The position numbers and the translations under genes were made by a program. This document shows positions 58,796 to 64,000 of a DNA stretch of 64,000 nt, one piece after another. The notes below the pieces were generated by a model that saw only the letters and a list, made by a program, of their open reading frames with translations, made no database searches and was not told where the DNA came from. The stretch comes from Pseudomonadota bacterium (GTDB lineage Bacteria; Pseudomonadota; Gammaproteobacteria; QQUJ01): NCBI GenBank assembly GCA_008501635.1, contig QQUJ01000030.1, positions 124,001-188,000 of the forward strand, written 5' to 3'. Numbering within the stretch: the first letter of the stretch is position 1; the number at the start of each line of letters is the position of its first letter.

Positions 58796-58832
58796 GAAGG
58801 GTCGCCACTCCGGGTGGCGGCCCTTCTTTTTA
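58796..58832 (+). terminator. Strong rho-independent terminator after the Met-rich gene
   Basis: The stem GAAGGG-t-CGCCAC (58796-58808) pairs with GTGGCG-g-CCCTTC (58814-58826) around TCCGG and is followed by TTTTTAT. This is the clearest terminator in the window and makes the gene at 58087 a single-gene transcript. Confidence 0.9.
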
Positions 58833-58871
58833 TCCTCAGCAACCGCGACCCGGTAACGACCTCCCCTATCA

Positions 58872-58942
58872 GAATCTATCTCAAAATCCCGCGCCTGCTG
58901 AATTGAACCCCAGGGGTGCGCGGGGGATTTTGAGATCGGTTC
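58872..58942. repeat. Palindromic intergenic element, copy 2
   Basis: A 71-bp imperfect palindrome begins GAATCTATCTCAAAATCCC and ends GGGGATTTTGAGATCGGTTC. Its ends resemble those of the element at 4932-4984 (GAACCTATCTCAACATCCC), although the centres differ, so the two appear to be members of one dispersed family. Confidence 0.65.
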
Positions 58943-59439
58943 CTATCAACAGGTGCATTGTGGCATTTACCCGTATCCACGCGTGCGCCCGCCAGGTCCC
59001 ACACCCTCCACCGCCCGCTCACGCGTCGCGCCGATGTCACTGCGCCCTTCTGTCGATCCACGGCCCGTACTCGGTGTCCATCTGCATCAGCGCCCCGCGG
59101 GCGGGTCAATCCACCGTCACCGAGGATCATGATGCAACGGGCCACAGCGGGATCGCGAGGGCATCAGAAAGGGTTTGGGAACGTCACGACTTTCAGCCCT
59201 GGGCATCAAGACAAGGGCGATTCCAGAACACCGGGGTTGCGGTTTGGGTCGGAATGCAGAGTCAGCTACAAGCGAGTTTCGCTGGTCAGGGTTGAATTGC
59301 GCCCCGGGTCGAATGCACGCACAAGCACCACCCTCGATCAACACAGCGCAACGCTGCCGCGCAAAAGGCGGTCAATACGTCGCGACAATCGTGCGCGACA
59401 CTGCATGCGCCGCAGCTACCTTGAAAGAAAAAGAGGCGG
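58943..59439. other. Gene-free stretch in the Met-rich cluster
   Basis: About 500 bases lie between the palindromic element and the next terminator. Frames of 75 to 248 codons are open on both strands, but they are rich in Arg, His, Pro and Ser, have no ribosome-binding sites and contain no domain that I know. I see no promoter for either neighbour, no repeat and no RNA motif here. Confidence 0.5.
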
Positions 59440-59440
59440 A

Positions 59441-59480
59441 GGAAAAGGAAAACCCCGGACACATGATCTGCATCCGGGGT
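59441..59480 (-). terminator. Terminator of the Spy/CpxP-like gene
   Basis: On the minus strand, ACCCCGGA and TCCGGGGT (59473-59480 and 59452-59459) form a stem around a 13-nt loop, followed by TTTCCTTTTCC. It lies 20 bp after the stop codon of the minus-strand gene at 59501. Confidence 0.7.
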
Positions 59481-59500
59481 GGATTGCCAGGTGGCCGACC

Positions 59501-59986
59501 CTATCTGGGTGCTGCTGGGAAACCGGGCATCTGTCTACGCATGGCCTCCCATTTTTCACGCTGCTCCTTGGTGAAAACAGCGAGTTGTTTGTTGTAGGTG
59601 GCGATCGCGGCTTCAATCAACTGCTGTTGCAGTGCGAACATCTTGCCGTACATCGCACCTATGGCCTGCGGATCCGGGTTGGGCACCATCATCATACCGG
59701 GTAGTTTCTGGGCGACTTCCCCCATGCTCTTCATGGTGCCGAGACTGGCATCGCGCGCGGCGTTTCCGATCTCGGTCAGTTGCTGCAGTTGCTCATTGGT
59801 TAACCCGAGCACGGCCAGCGGATTGACCGCACCCATGGGTTGCATACCCGGCATCGCACCCGGCATTGGCATCATGGGTTGCTGCACGCCCATGGGCGGC
59901 ATGGGATATTGGGCAAAGACCACCCCTTGACCGAGCAACAGCACGGCGACAGTGAACAATCGGAGAAAACGATTGCGATTTAGCAC
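59501..59986 (-). CDS. Exported Spy/CpxP-like protein with Met/Pro-rich N-terminus
   Basis: This is a 161-aa exported protein. The GTG at 59986 has a perfect AAGGAG seven bases upstream; the longer frame is not needed. The signal peptide (FLRLFTVAVLLLGQGVVFA) is followed by a low-complexity segment (YPMPPMGVQQPMMPMPGAMP then GMQPMG). The helical domain contains two LTxxQ-type motifs, GLTNEQLQQLTEIGNAARDA and FTKEQREKWEAMRRQMPGFP, as in the periplasmic chaperones Spy and CpxP. Spy-type proteins respond to envelope stress and bind unfolded proteins; some relatives bind metals. The Met-rich head ties it to the surrounding genes. Confidence 0.82.
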   Translation of the reverse strand: MLNRNRFLRLFTVAVLLLGQGVVFAQYPMPPMGVQQPMMPMPGAMPGMQPMGAVNPLAVLGLTNEQLQQLTEIGNAARDASLGTMKSMGEVAQKLPGMMMVPNPDPQAIGAMYGKMFALQQQLIEAAIATYNKQLAVFTKEQREKWEAMRRQMPGFPAAPR

Positions 59987-60025
59987 GGTGCGCTCCTTCT
60001 CAATGAATGCTTGGGAAACAAACAA

Positions 60026-60054
60026 GCACCGGCCAGAGATACTCTGACCGGTGC
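60026..60054 (-). terminator. Probable terminator of the Met-rich repeat gene at 60077
   Basis: On the minus strand GCACCGG and CCGGTGC (60048-60054 and 60026-60032) pair around 15 nt and are followed by TTGTTTGTTT. An alternative smaller stem GTGCCG-TGTC-CGGCAC (60051-60066) overlaps it. Confidence 0.6.
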
Positions 60055-60076
60055 CGTGTCCGGCACTACAACCGGA

Positions 60077-60709
60077 TTACTTCTTAGCCTGCGGGACCTC
60101 GGCAGGTGCCGCAGGTGCAGCGCCGGCGGCCGGAGCCGTCTGAGGCATCATCTGCGTCCAGGCATTGGGGTCAAACCAGTTGAAGCCGGCAGCACCACCC
60201 GCCGCCGGCTGACCCATCGGCATGGTATAGGCACCGGGGTTCATCCAACTCATGTAGGTGGCGGGATTCATGAAGGCCGCGTAGGCGCCCGGATTCATCC
60301 ACTGCATATAAGCCGCTGGATTCATAAACTGGCTGTAGGCGGCCGGATTCATCATCTGCATATAAGTTGCCGGATTCATGAAAGCGGAGTAGGCGCCCGG
60401 ATTCATCCACGCCATCATGTTGTTGGGATCAGCAAACTGCATCCACCACTGCGGCTGCATGAACTGACCGTAGGTCGCCGGATTCATCATGGCCGGGTAG
60501 GTGGCAGGGTTCATGAACATCGCCCAACCGCCCGGATGCGCCAGATTGAACTGCGGCACGCCACCACCAAATCCCTGCACGGGTGCGGCACCACCGGGTG
60601 CGCCCATACCTCCAAACCAATTCGGCACCTGGGCCTGAGACTGCTGCGGAACAACGGCAAAACCAAGAGCCAATGCCAGTGTTAGTCCTACCAAATAGCG
60701 CTTAAACAT
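60077..60709 (-). CDS. Exported protein of tandem 9-residue NPxxYxxxM repeats (paralogue 1)
   Basis: No known family. The ATG at 60709 follows GGAGG, giving 210 aa. After the signal peptide (FKRYLVGLTLALALGFAVVPQQSQAQ), a Gly/Pro-rich segment leads to QFNLAHPGGWAMFM. Eleven 9-residue units then run from about residue 67 to 165: nine clear ones such as NPATYGQFM, NPAAYMQWM, NPGAYAAFM, plus two degenerate ones (QPQWWMQFA, DPNNMMAWM). Each starts with an NP turn and has an aromatic at position 5 and a Met at 9. The tail has FNWFDPNAWTQMMP and an Ala/Pro-rich end. It is divergent from its paralogue at 60883 across a shared palindrome. Probably periplasmic or surface-located. Confidence 0.88.
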   Translation of the reverse strand: MFKRYLVGLTLALALGFAVVPQQSQAQVPNWFGGMGAPGGAAPVQGFGGGVPQFNLAHPGGWAMFMNPATYPAMMNPATYGQFMQPQWWMQFADPNNMMAWMNPGAYSAFMNPATYMQMMNPAAYSQFMNPAAYMQWMNPGAYAAFMNPATYMSWMNPGAYTMPMGQPAAGGAAGFNWFDPNAWTQMMPQTAPAAGAAPAAPAEVPQAKK

Positions 60710-60751
60710 GACTTCCCTCCCGTTAGTAAAAAATCGGTGATGCTGCAAGTA

Positions 60752-60772
60752 AGTAGTATTTTAGAATATAGT
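60752..60772. promoter_or_regulatory. Putative operator between the two divergent Met-rich paralogues
   Basis: The AT-rich near-palindrome AGTAGTATTTTAGAATATAG (60752-60771) contains, on the minus strand, TATTCTAAAATACT. The site before 58087 has TATTCTAATATACT, 13 of 14 identical. TATAGT at 60767-60772 could serve as a plus-strand -10. Its place between divergent genes suits control of both. Confidence 0.55.
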
Positions 60773-60882
60773 TATATACGTATTTCAGGGTCTGTATCCC
60801 CTTCGGGGTGGAAATGGAAAATAATGTCTACTATTCGGTGATATGCAGGCTGTTTGGTACACCGGTATCGGAGGTCAATACA

Positions 60883-61500
60883 ATGCGTAACCTTTTGTTT
60901 TTTATGTTCTTTGTTGTTTTTTCGGTGAGCGGGACGTTGCAGGCGGCATCCGCGGGGGCAAGTGCGGCAAATCCCGCACAGGCGCCCTTCGATACATCCA
61001 CGGTGATGCCCATGGGCAATCCGTCATTGCAGTTCAACCTCGCCCGTCCAGAAGGTTGGGCAATGTTCATCGACCCCCGCGCCCACGCCTCCGCACATGC
61101 GGCATTGATGCATCCCGCGACCTACGCCCAGTTCATGCAGCCGCAGTGGTGGATGCAGTTTGCTGATCCCAACAACATGATGGCGTGGATGAATCCGGCC
61201 TCTTACACCACCTTTATGAATCCGGCCACCTACATGGGATGGATGAACCCCGCGCCGTACATGCACTTCATGAATCCTGCCATGTACATGCAGTGGATGA
61301 ACCCCGGCGCTTATACCGCCTACATGAACCCGGCCACCTACATGCAGTGGATGAACCCCGCCGCCTATGCTTTGCCCGGGACTCAGGCGGCACCTACCGC
61401 TGTTCCCTTCAACTGGTTTGACCCCACTGCGTGGACCGCAATCAACCCGTCGTACGCGGCACCGGCTGCTCCGGCGACGCCCGACAGGAAAGGTCAGTAA
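60883..61500 (+). CDS. Exported protein of tandem 9-residue NPxxYxxxM repeats (paralogue 2)
   Basis: This is the paralogue of the gene at 60077. The ATG at 60883 has GGAGGT seven bases upstream, giving 205 aa with signal peptide MRNLLFFMFFVVFSVSGTLQ. The pre-repeat QFNLARPEGWAMFIDP matches the sister protein. Then follow about ten 9-residue units (77 to 166): HPATYAQFM, the same two degenerate units QPQWWMQFADPNNMMAWM, NPASYTTFM, NPATYMGWM, NPAPYMHFM, NPAMYMQWM, NPGAYTAYM, NPATYMQWM, NPAAYALPG. The tail is FNWFDPTAWTAINPSY. It contains no Cys in the mature part. Function is unknown; it is likely co-regulated with the sister gene. Confidence 0.88.
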   Translation: MRNLLFFMFFVVFSVSGTLQAASAGASAANPAQAPFDTSTVMPMGNPSLQFNLARPEGWAMFIDPRAHASAHAALMHPATYAQFMQPQWWMQFADPNNMMAWMNPASYTTFMNPATYMGWMNPAPYMHFMNPAMYMQWMNPGAYTAYMNPATYMQWMNPAAYALPGTQAAPTAVPFNWFDPTAWTAINPSYAAPAAPATPDRKGQ

Positions 61501-61545
61501 TAGCGCTGCTCCGACCGTTCGCCTGGAAACAGGTTGCAGAAACCA

Positions 61546-61573
61546 GAAACGCGCCTGAGGCGCGTTTCTTCCT
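61546..61573. terminator. Hairpin terminator between convergent Met-rich genes
   Basis: GAAACGCGCC (61546-61555) and GGCGCGTTTC (61559-61568) pair around TGA and are followed on the plus strand by TTCCT. It lies between the stop codons of the genes at 61500 and 61594 and may serve both directions. Confidence 0.7.
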
Positions 61574-61593
61574 GACGCGGCAAACGTGGGGTG

Positions 61594-62589
61594 TTACTTG
61601 GCAGCAGGTTGGGTCGTTTGACCCGTGCCTGGCATCATCTGCGTCCAGGCTTTGAAGAACTGTTCGTACTGCTTGGGGTCCATCATCTGATTCATCGGCT
61701 GTCCACCCGGGGCAGCCATCCCTGGATTCATAGCGCCCATGGGATTCGTCGAGCCCATACCCGGGCTCATCATACCCATCGGGTTGCTCATGCCACCCAT
61801 CATCGGCGCCATCATCATGGGGTTCATCGGATTCATCATGCCCATGGGATTCGTCGAGCCCATACCCGGGTTCATCATACCCATCGGGTTGGTCATGCCG
61901 CCCATCATCGGTGCCATCATCATGGGGTTCATCATATTCATCGGATTCATCATGCCCATGGGATTCGTCGAGCCCATACCCGGGCTCATCATACCCATCG
62001 GGTTGGTCATGCCGCCCATCATCGGCGCCATCATCATGGGATTCATCATACCCATCATCGGCGCCATCATCATGGGATTCATCATGCCCATCATCGGCGC
62101 CATCATCATGGGATTCATCATGCCCATCATCGGATTCATCATCCAACTCATCGGGTTCATCATGCTGCTGGCAGGATTCATCATCGACATCGGGTTCATG
62201 GCCGTCCCGGGACTCATCATCGACAAGGGATTCATAGCAGTCCCGGGATTCATAGCAGTCCCGGGATTCATCATTCCCGTCCAGGCTGCGGGATTCCCCA
62301 TGGCTTGGTAAGACGAGTCAGCCATATTCAGATAAGCACCGTAGTCTTTCTGATACCGGGCGACGGTCTCCGCCTCGTGACACGCAGCGCAGGTACCAAT
62401 GGCCGGTTGTCCCTGCATCATCTGATTGACGACATTGCTCCAAACCGCGGGATCCATGCTCTTTGTTATGGCGTATGAGGTGGCCGGTGCGGCTGACGCA
62501 GGATCGGTCGCCGCCGCCGTTATGCCCAATCCTGCGTAGGCAGAGGTTACGACCAGCACCATGGATGAGACGGTTTGCTTAACCTTCAT
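61594..62589 (-). CDS. Exported Met-rich monohaem c-type protein with tandem repeats
   Basis: No known family. The 331-aa protein has a signal peptide (MKVKQTVSSMVLVVTSAYAG then LGITAAA). A short N-terminal domain contains one c-haem motif CAACH (Cys67, Cys70, His71) in a context of KSMDPAVWSNVVNQMMQGQP before it and YQKDYGAYLNM after it. From about residue 105 to 300 it is almost only Met, Asn, Pro, Gly, Ala, Ser and Thr: PGTAMNP repeats, three 12-residue MMNPMMMAPMMG units, then longer units around GMTNPMGMM and PGMGSTNPMGMM. The end (DPKQYEQFFKAWTQMMPGTG) echoes the NP units of the neighbours. The haem suggests an electron-transfer or redox-sensing role. Confidence 0.87.
   Translation of the reverse strand: MKVKQTVSSMVLVVTSAYAGLGITAAATDPASAAPATSYAITKSMDPAVWSNVVNQMMQGQPAIGTCAACHEAETVARYQKDYGAYLNMADSSYQAMGNPAAWTGMMNPGTAMNPGTAMNPLSMMSPGTAMNPMSMMNPASSMMNPMSWMMNPMMGMMNPMMMAPMMGMMNPMMMAPMMGMMNPMMMAPMMGGMTNPMGMMSPGMGSTNPMGMMNPMNMMNPMMMAPMMGGMTNPMGMMNPGMGSTNPMGMMNPMNPMMMAPMMGGMSNPMGMMSPGMGSTNPMGAMNPGMAAPGGQPMNQMMDPKQYEQFFKAWTQMMPGTGQTTQPAAK
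61741..62140. repeat. In-frame DNA tandem repeats within the Met-rich haem protein gene
   Basis: GGGATTCGTCGAGCCCATAC recurs at 61741, 61846 and 61960, defining long units with periods of 105 and 114 bp. From about 62017 to 62130 a 36-bp unit (CATCATCGGCGCCATCATCA then TGGGATTCATCATGCC) occurs three times almost unchanged. All periods are multiples of three, so copy-number changes would keep the reading frame. Confidence 0.85.
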
Positions 62590-62667
62590 AGTTAAATGTC
62601 CTTGACTTCTCGGTTGTCATCTCAGGCAATCGACCCCTGAGCCAAATTGCAGCGCCAGTACGGCGGG

Positions 62668-63666
62668 TCAGAAGTCGCCGGTCGCCGCGCCTTCCATAAT
62701 GTAGCGCATGGCGTTGCGGATGCGCTGCGCGTCGGCCCTCAACTCTTTGTCGAGCTCACTGTTGGGATTCTGCGCATAGTCCAACCAGTTGATGTCCCAG
62801 TCCATCGTCATTACCCAAAGCTTGCCCTCCCCATCTTCAAGCAGGGCGATGCGGCAGGGTATGAAGATGACGAACTCCGGCACGTAGTCGAGTATCTTGC
62901 GTGCGACGACAGCGTCGCAGAACTGAAAGATCTCGACGCGCGGTGTGTTTTCATCACCAGTGATGGCGCGCACGTCTTTCCACAAGGGACTATGGCCTAC
63001 GAGCTTGAAATTCACCTCGTTGGCACGCAGCTTCATGGAATCGACCGCATCGTCGAACGAGACCCCTTCCTCCACCGGAAGTTTGTCGGTCATGATGCTG
63101 ATCATGTCGCGCATGGAGAGCGGGCTCATCAGCATCATGCTCTGGTACATGCTGCGTTTCGCCTCGGTGGAAATGCTCTCTGAAACGGTATTTGGCTTCC
63201 AGTTTCGAAGGGTTTGCGTAGGGAAACCCGGTACTCGGATGGCGGGGATGCGATCCGGAACAGTGCCCTCGCCTTTGGCCAGATCGACCAGGTCCAATTT
63301 CTCTTGCTGCTCAGCTCCAGGCGTTGGCGTCAGCCCGAACATGAACCGCGGATCGGCCGCGCGCATCATCGCATCCATGACCTGGAAACGTGTCGCCTCA
63401 TCCATCGCAGGCCCCATAAAATGGTTACCCATGACGTTCATCCACTGGAACATCATCCCGGCATAGTTGGCATTCGGGTTGTTGGCATATGCCGGAGGTA
63501 ACTGGCCTGCCGAGTTTGCCACCCACTGAAAATCCATCCAAGGTACGGTTGGAGGTACTTGCGGTGCCGGCGCAGCGCCGGAGTTCGCAGCATTCTGCGC
63601 TCCAGCAGGCGTCACCCAGAATGCGGCTGCCAGAACGATTGCGAGGACATTCCTCAACGCCATCAT
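62668..63666 (-). CDS. Exported DUF302-domain protein with Met-rich N-terminal region
   Basis: This is a 332-aa exported protein. The ATG at 63666 has GGGGAG just upstream and gives a signal peptide (MMALRNVLAIVLAAAFWVTP then AGAQ). The next part (about 30-110) is Pro- and Met-rich, with YAGMMFQWMNVMGNHFMGPA and VMDAMMRAADPRFMFGL. The C-terminal half (about 195-300) is a DUF302 domain: VSFDDAVDSMKLRANEVNFK, then PRVEIFQFCDAVVARKILDY and VPEFVIFIPCRIALLEDGEG. DUF302 proteins have no settled function but are frequent in bacteria with sulfur metabolism. It lies 79 bp upstream of the Met-rich haem gene on the same strand, so the two probably form an operon. Confidence 0.85.
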   Translation of the reverse strand: MMALRNVLAIVLAAAFWVTPAGAQNAANSGAAPAPQVPPTVPWMDFQWVANSAGQLPPAYANNPNANYAGMMFQWMNVMGNHFMGPAMDEATRFQVMDAMMRAADPRFMFGLTPTPGAEQQEKLDLVDLAKGEGTVPDRIPAIRVPGFPTQTLRNWKPNTVSESISTEAKRSMYQSMMLMSPLSMRDMISIMTDKLPVEEGVSFDDAVDSMKLRANEVNFKLVGHSPLWKDVRAITGDENTPRVEIFQFCDAVVARKILDYVPEFVIFIPCRIALLEDGEGKLWVMTMDWDINWLDYAQNPNSELDKELRADAQRIRNAMRYIMEGAATGDF

Positions 63667-63715
63667 TGGTCTCCCCATCGTATCAATATAGATCAACCCC
63701 ACATAATCCGGCGGC

Positions 63716-63750
63716 GCTGAAGTCCCCCCGCAACGGACGCGGGTTTCAGC
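63716..63750 (-). terminator. Hairpin after the right-edge gene
   Basis: GCTGAA...CCCGC (63716-63731) pairs with GCGGG-t-TTCAGC (63739-63750) around AACGGAC. It follows the stop codon of the minus-strand gene at 63778 by about 28 bp. No U-tract follows, so termination strength is unclear. Confidence 0.5.
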
Positions 63751-63777
63751 CGCGGGAAAAGATTACCAGCTGTAATT

Positions 63778-64000
63778 CTACTGAGTCGTATCCGACGGCG
63801 CTCCCGACAGGAGCTGCCCGAACCATGAAATCACGGTGAAAGGCGTGCTGCAGGCCACGGTCACCATGTCACTGATCATTTTGGGCATATCCAGGCATCC
63901 GGCGCTCTGGCCATACGGTTGATTCACCGGACAGGTGGATGACTGGCTGGTTTGGCCTGTAGGACACAGGAAAGTCTGACACTGCTGCGGTTCCGATGTC
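63778..64000 (-). CDS. Cys-rich protein, C-terminal 73 residues only
   Basis: The frame is open from the right window edge to a TAG at 63778-63780, so the N-terminus is outside. The visible part has four to five Cys: QCQTFLCPTGQTSQSSTCPV then NQPYGQSAGCLDMPKMISDM and VTVACSTPFTVISWFGQLLS. It has low charge, many Ser, Thr and Gln, and no membrane segment beyond a short hydrophobic end. The Cys spacing suggests disulfides in an exported protein. I recognise no family. It is co-oriented with the DUF302 and Met-rich haem genes and could belong to the same functional cluster. Confidence 0.6.
   Translation of the reverse strand, partial: TSEPQQCQTFLCPTGQTSQSSTCPVNQPYGQSAGCLDMPKMISDMVTVACSTPFTVISWFGQLLSGAPSDTTQ

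Noticed and set aside
58876-59704. Frames of up to 248 codons in the gene-poor part of the Met-rich cluster
   Set aside because: They run across the palindromic element and a terminator, have Arg/His/Pro-rich content, and none has a start context.
62017-62140. 36-bp near-identical direct repeats resembling a CRISPR array
   Set aside because: The repeats are contiguous without unique spacers, are in frame within a coding region, and no cas gene is near.
61591-62478. Long plus-strand open frames (295 and 190 codons) opposite the Met-rich haem gene, one rich in Ile/Phe/Pro/Gly
   Set aside because: They are by-products of the in-frame DNA repeats, which keep several frames free of stops. They lack ribosome-binding sites and signal sequences, and the minus-strand frame has a signal peptide and a haem motif.

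Overview
The window looks like a chromosomal segment of a GC-rich gammaproteobacterium, probably a sulfur-oxidising or related chemolithotroph of the Chromatiales type. This is inferred from gene order (aspS-nudB-yebC-ruvCAB-ybgC-tolQRAB-pal-cpoB-queE-queC; gcvR-bcp-phoH next to dapA-bamC), the full-length class I PurL, and envelope genes such as BamC, Tol-Pal and MsrPQ. I saw no rRNA, tRNA or CRISPR array. The only clear mobile-element trace is a short IS3 transposase remnant.

Layout. 0-9 kb: two uncharacterised exported proteins (the first cut by the left edge), a convergent response regulator and hybrid histidine kinase, the periplasmic methionine sulfoxide reductase msrPQ, a Cys/Met-metabolism PLP enzyme and a fumarylacetoacetase-family hydrolase. 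9-19 kb: purL, a tandemly duplicated intergenic region carrying a MITE-like repeat, an MBL-fold hydrolase, bamC-dapA, gcvR, bcp and phoH. 19-21 kb: a small accessory patch with an orphan conserved gene, the IS3 remnant and an AT-rich glutaminase gene. 21-31 kb: an AI-2E/PerM exporter, a LysR regulator, an RND efflux pair behind a promoter that contains a palindromic operator, a DUF1614 protein, a haem-binding GGDEF-EAL sensor and a two-CW protein. 31-39 kb: hydroxyacid-oxoacid transhydrogenase, a PilZ protein, the complete N-acetylglutaminylglutamine amide (NAGGN) osmolyte cluster, a truncated second PilZ gene and a diguanylate cyclase. 40-56 kb: an Atm1-type ABC exporter and the conserved aspS-to-queC housekeeping run, with nadA and a hydrolase gene inserted between nudB and yebC.

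56.4-64 kb is the most unusual part. A YeeE/YedE-type (thiosulfate transporter family) gene faces a cluster of exported, methionine-rich, low-complexity proteins. Two are paralogues built from tandem 9-residue units of the type NP-[AG]-x-Y-x-x-[FWM]-M. One is a Met-rich protein with a single c-type haem site, encoded by long in-frame DNA repeats. Another is Spy/CpxP-like, and another combines a Met-rich N-terminal segment with a DUF302 domain. A Cys-rich exported-looking fragment is cut by the right edge.

AT-rich palindromes with a common core (TTCTAAtAT type) lie upstream of two of the Met-rich loci and of the RND pump. This suggests one shared regulator that is not encoded in the window. 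The possible roles I consider are a periplasmic oxidant sink recycled by MsrPQ, a coat for sulfur deposits, or Cu(I) binding. None is proven by the sequence.
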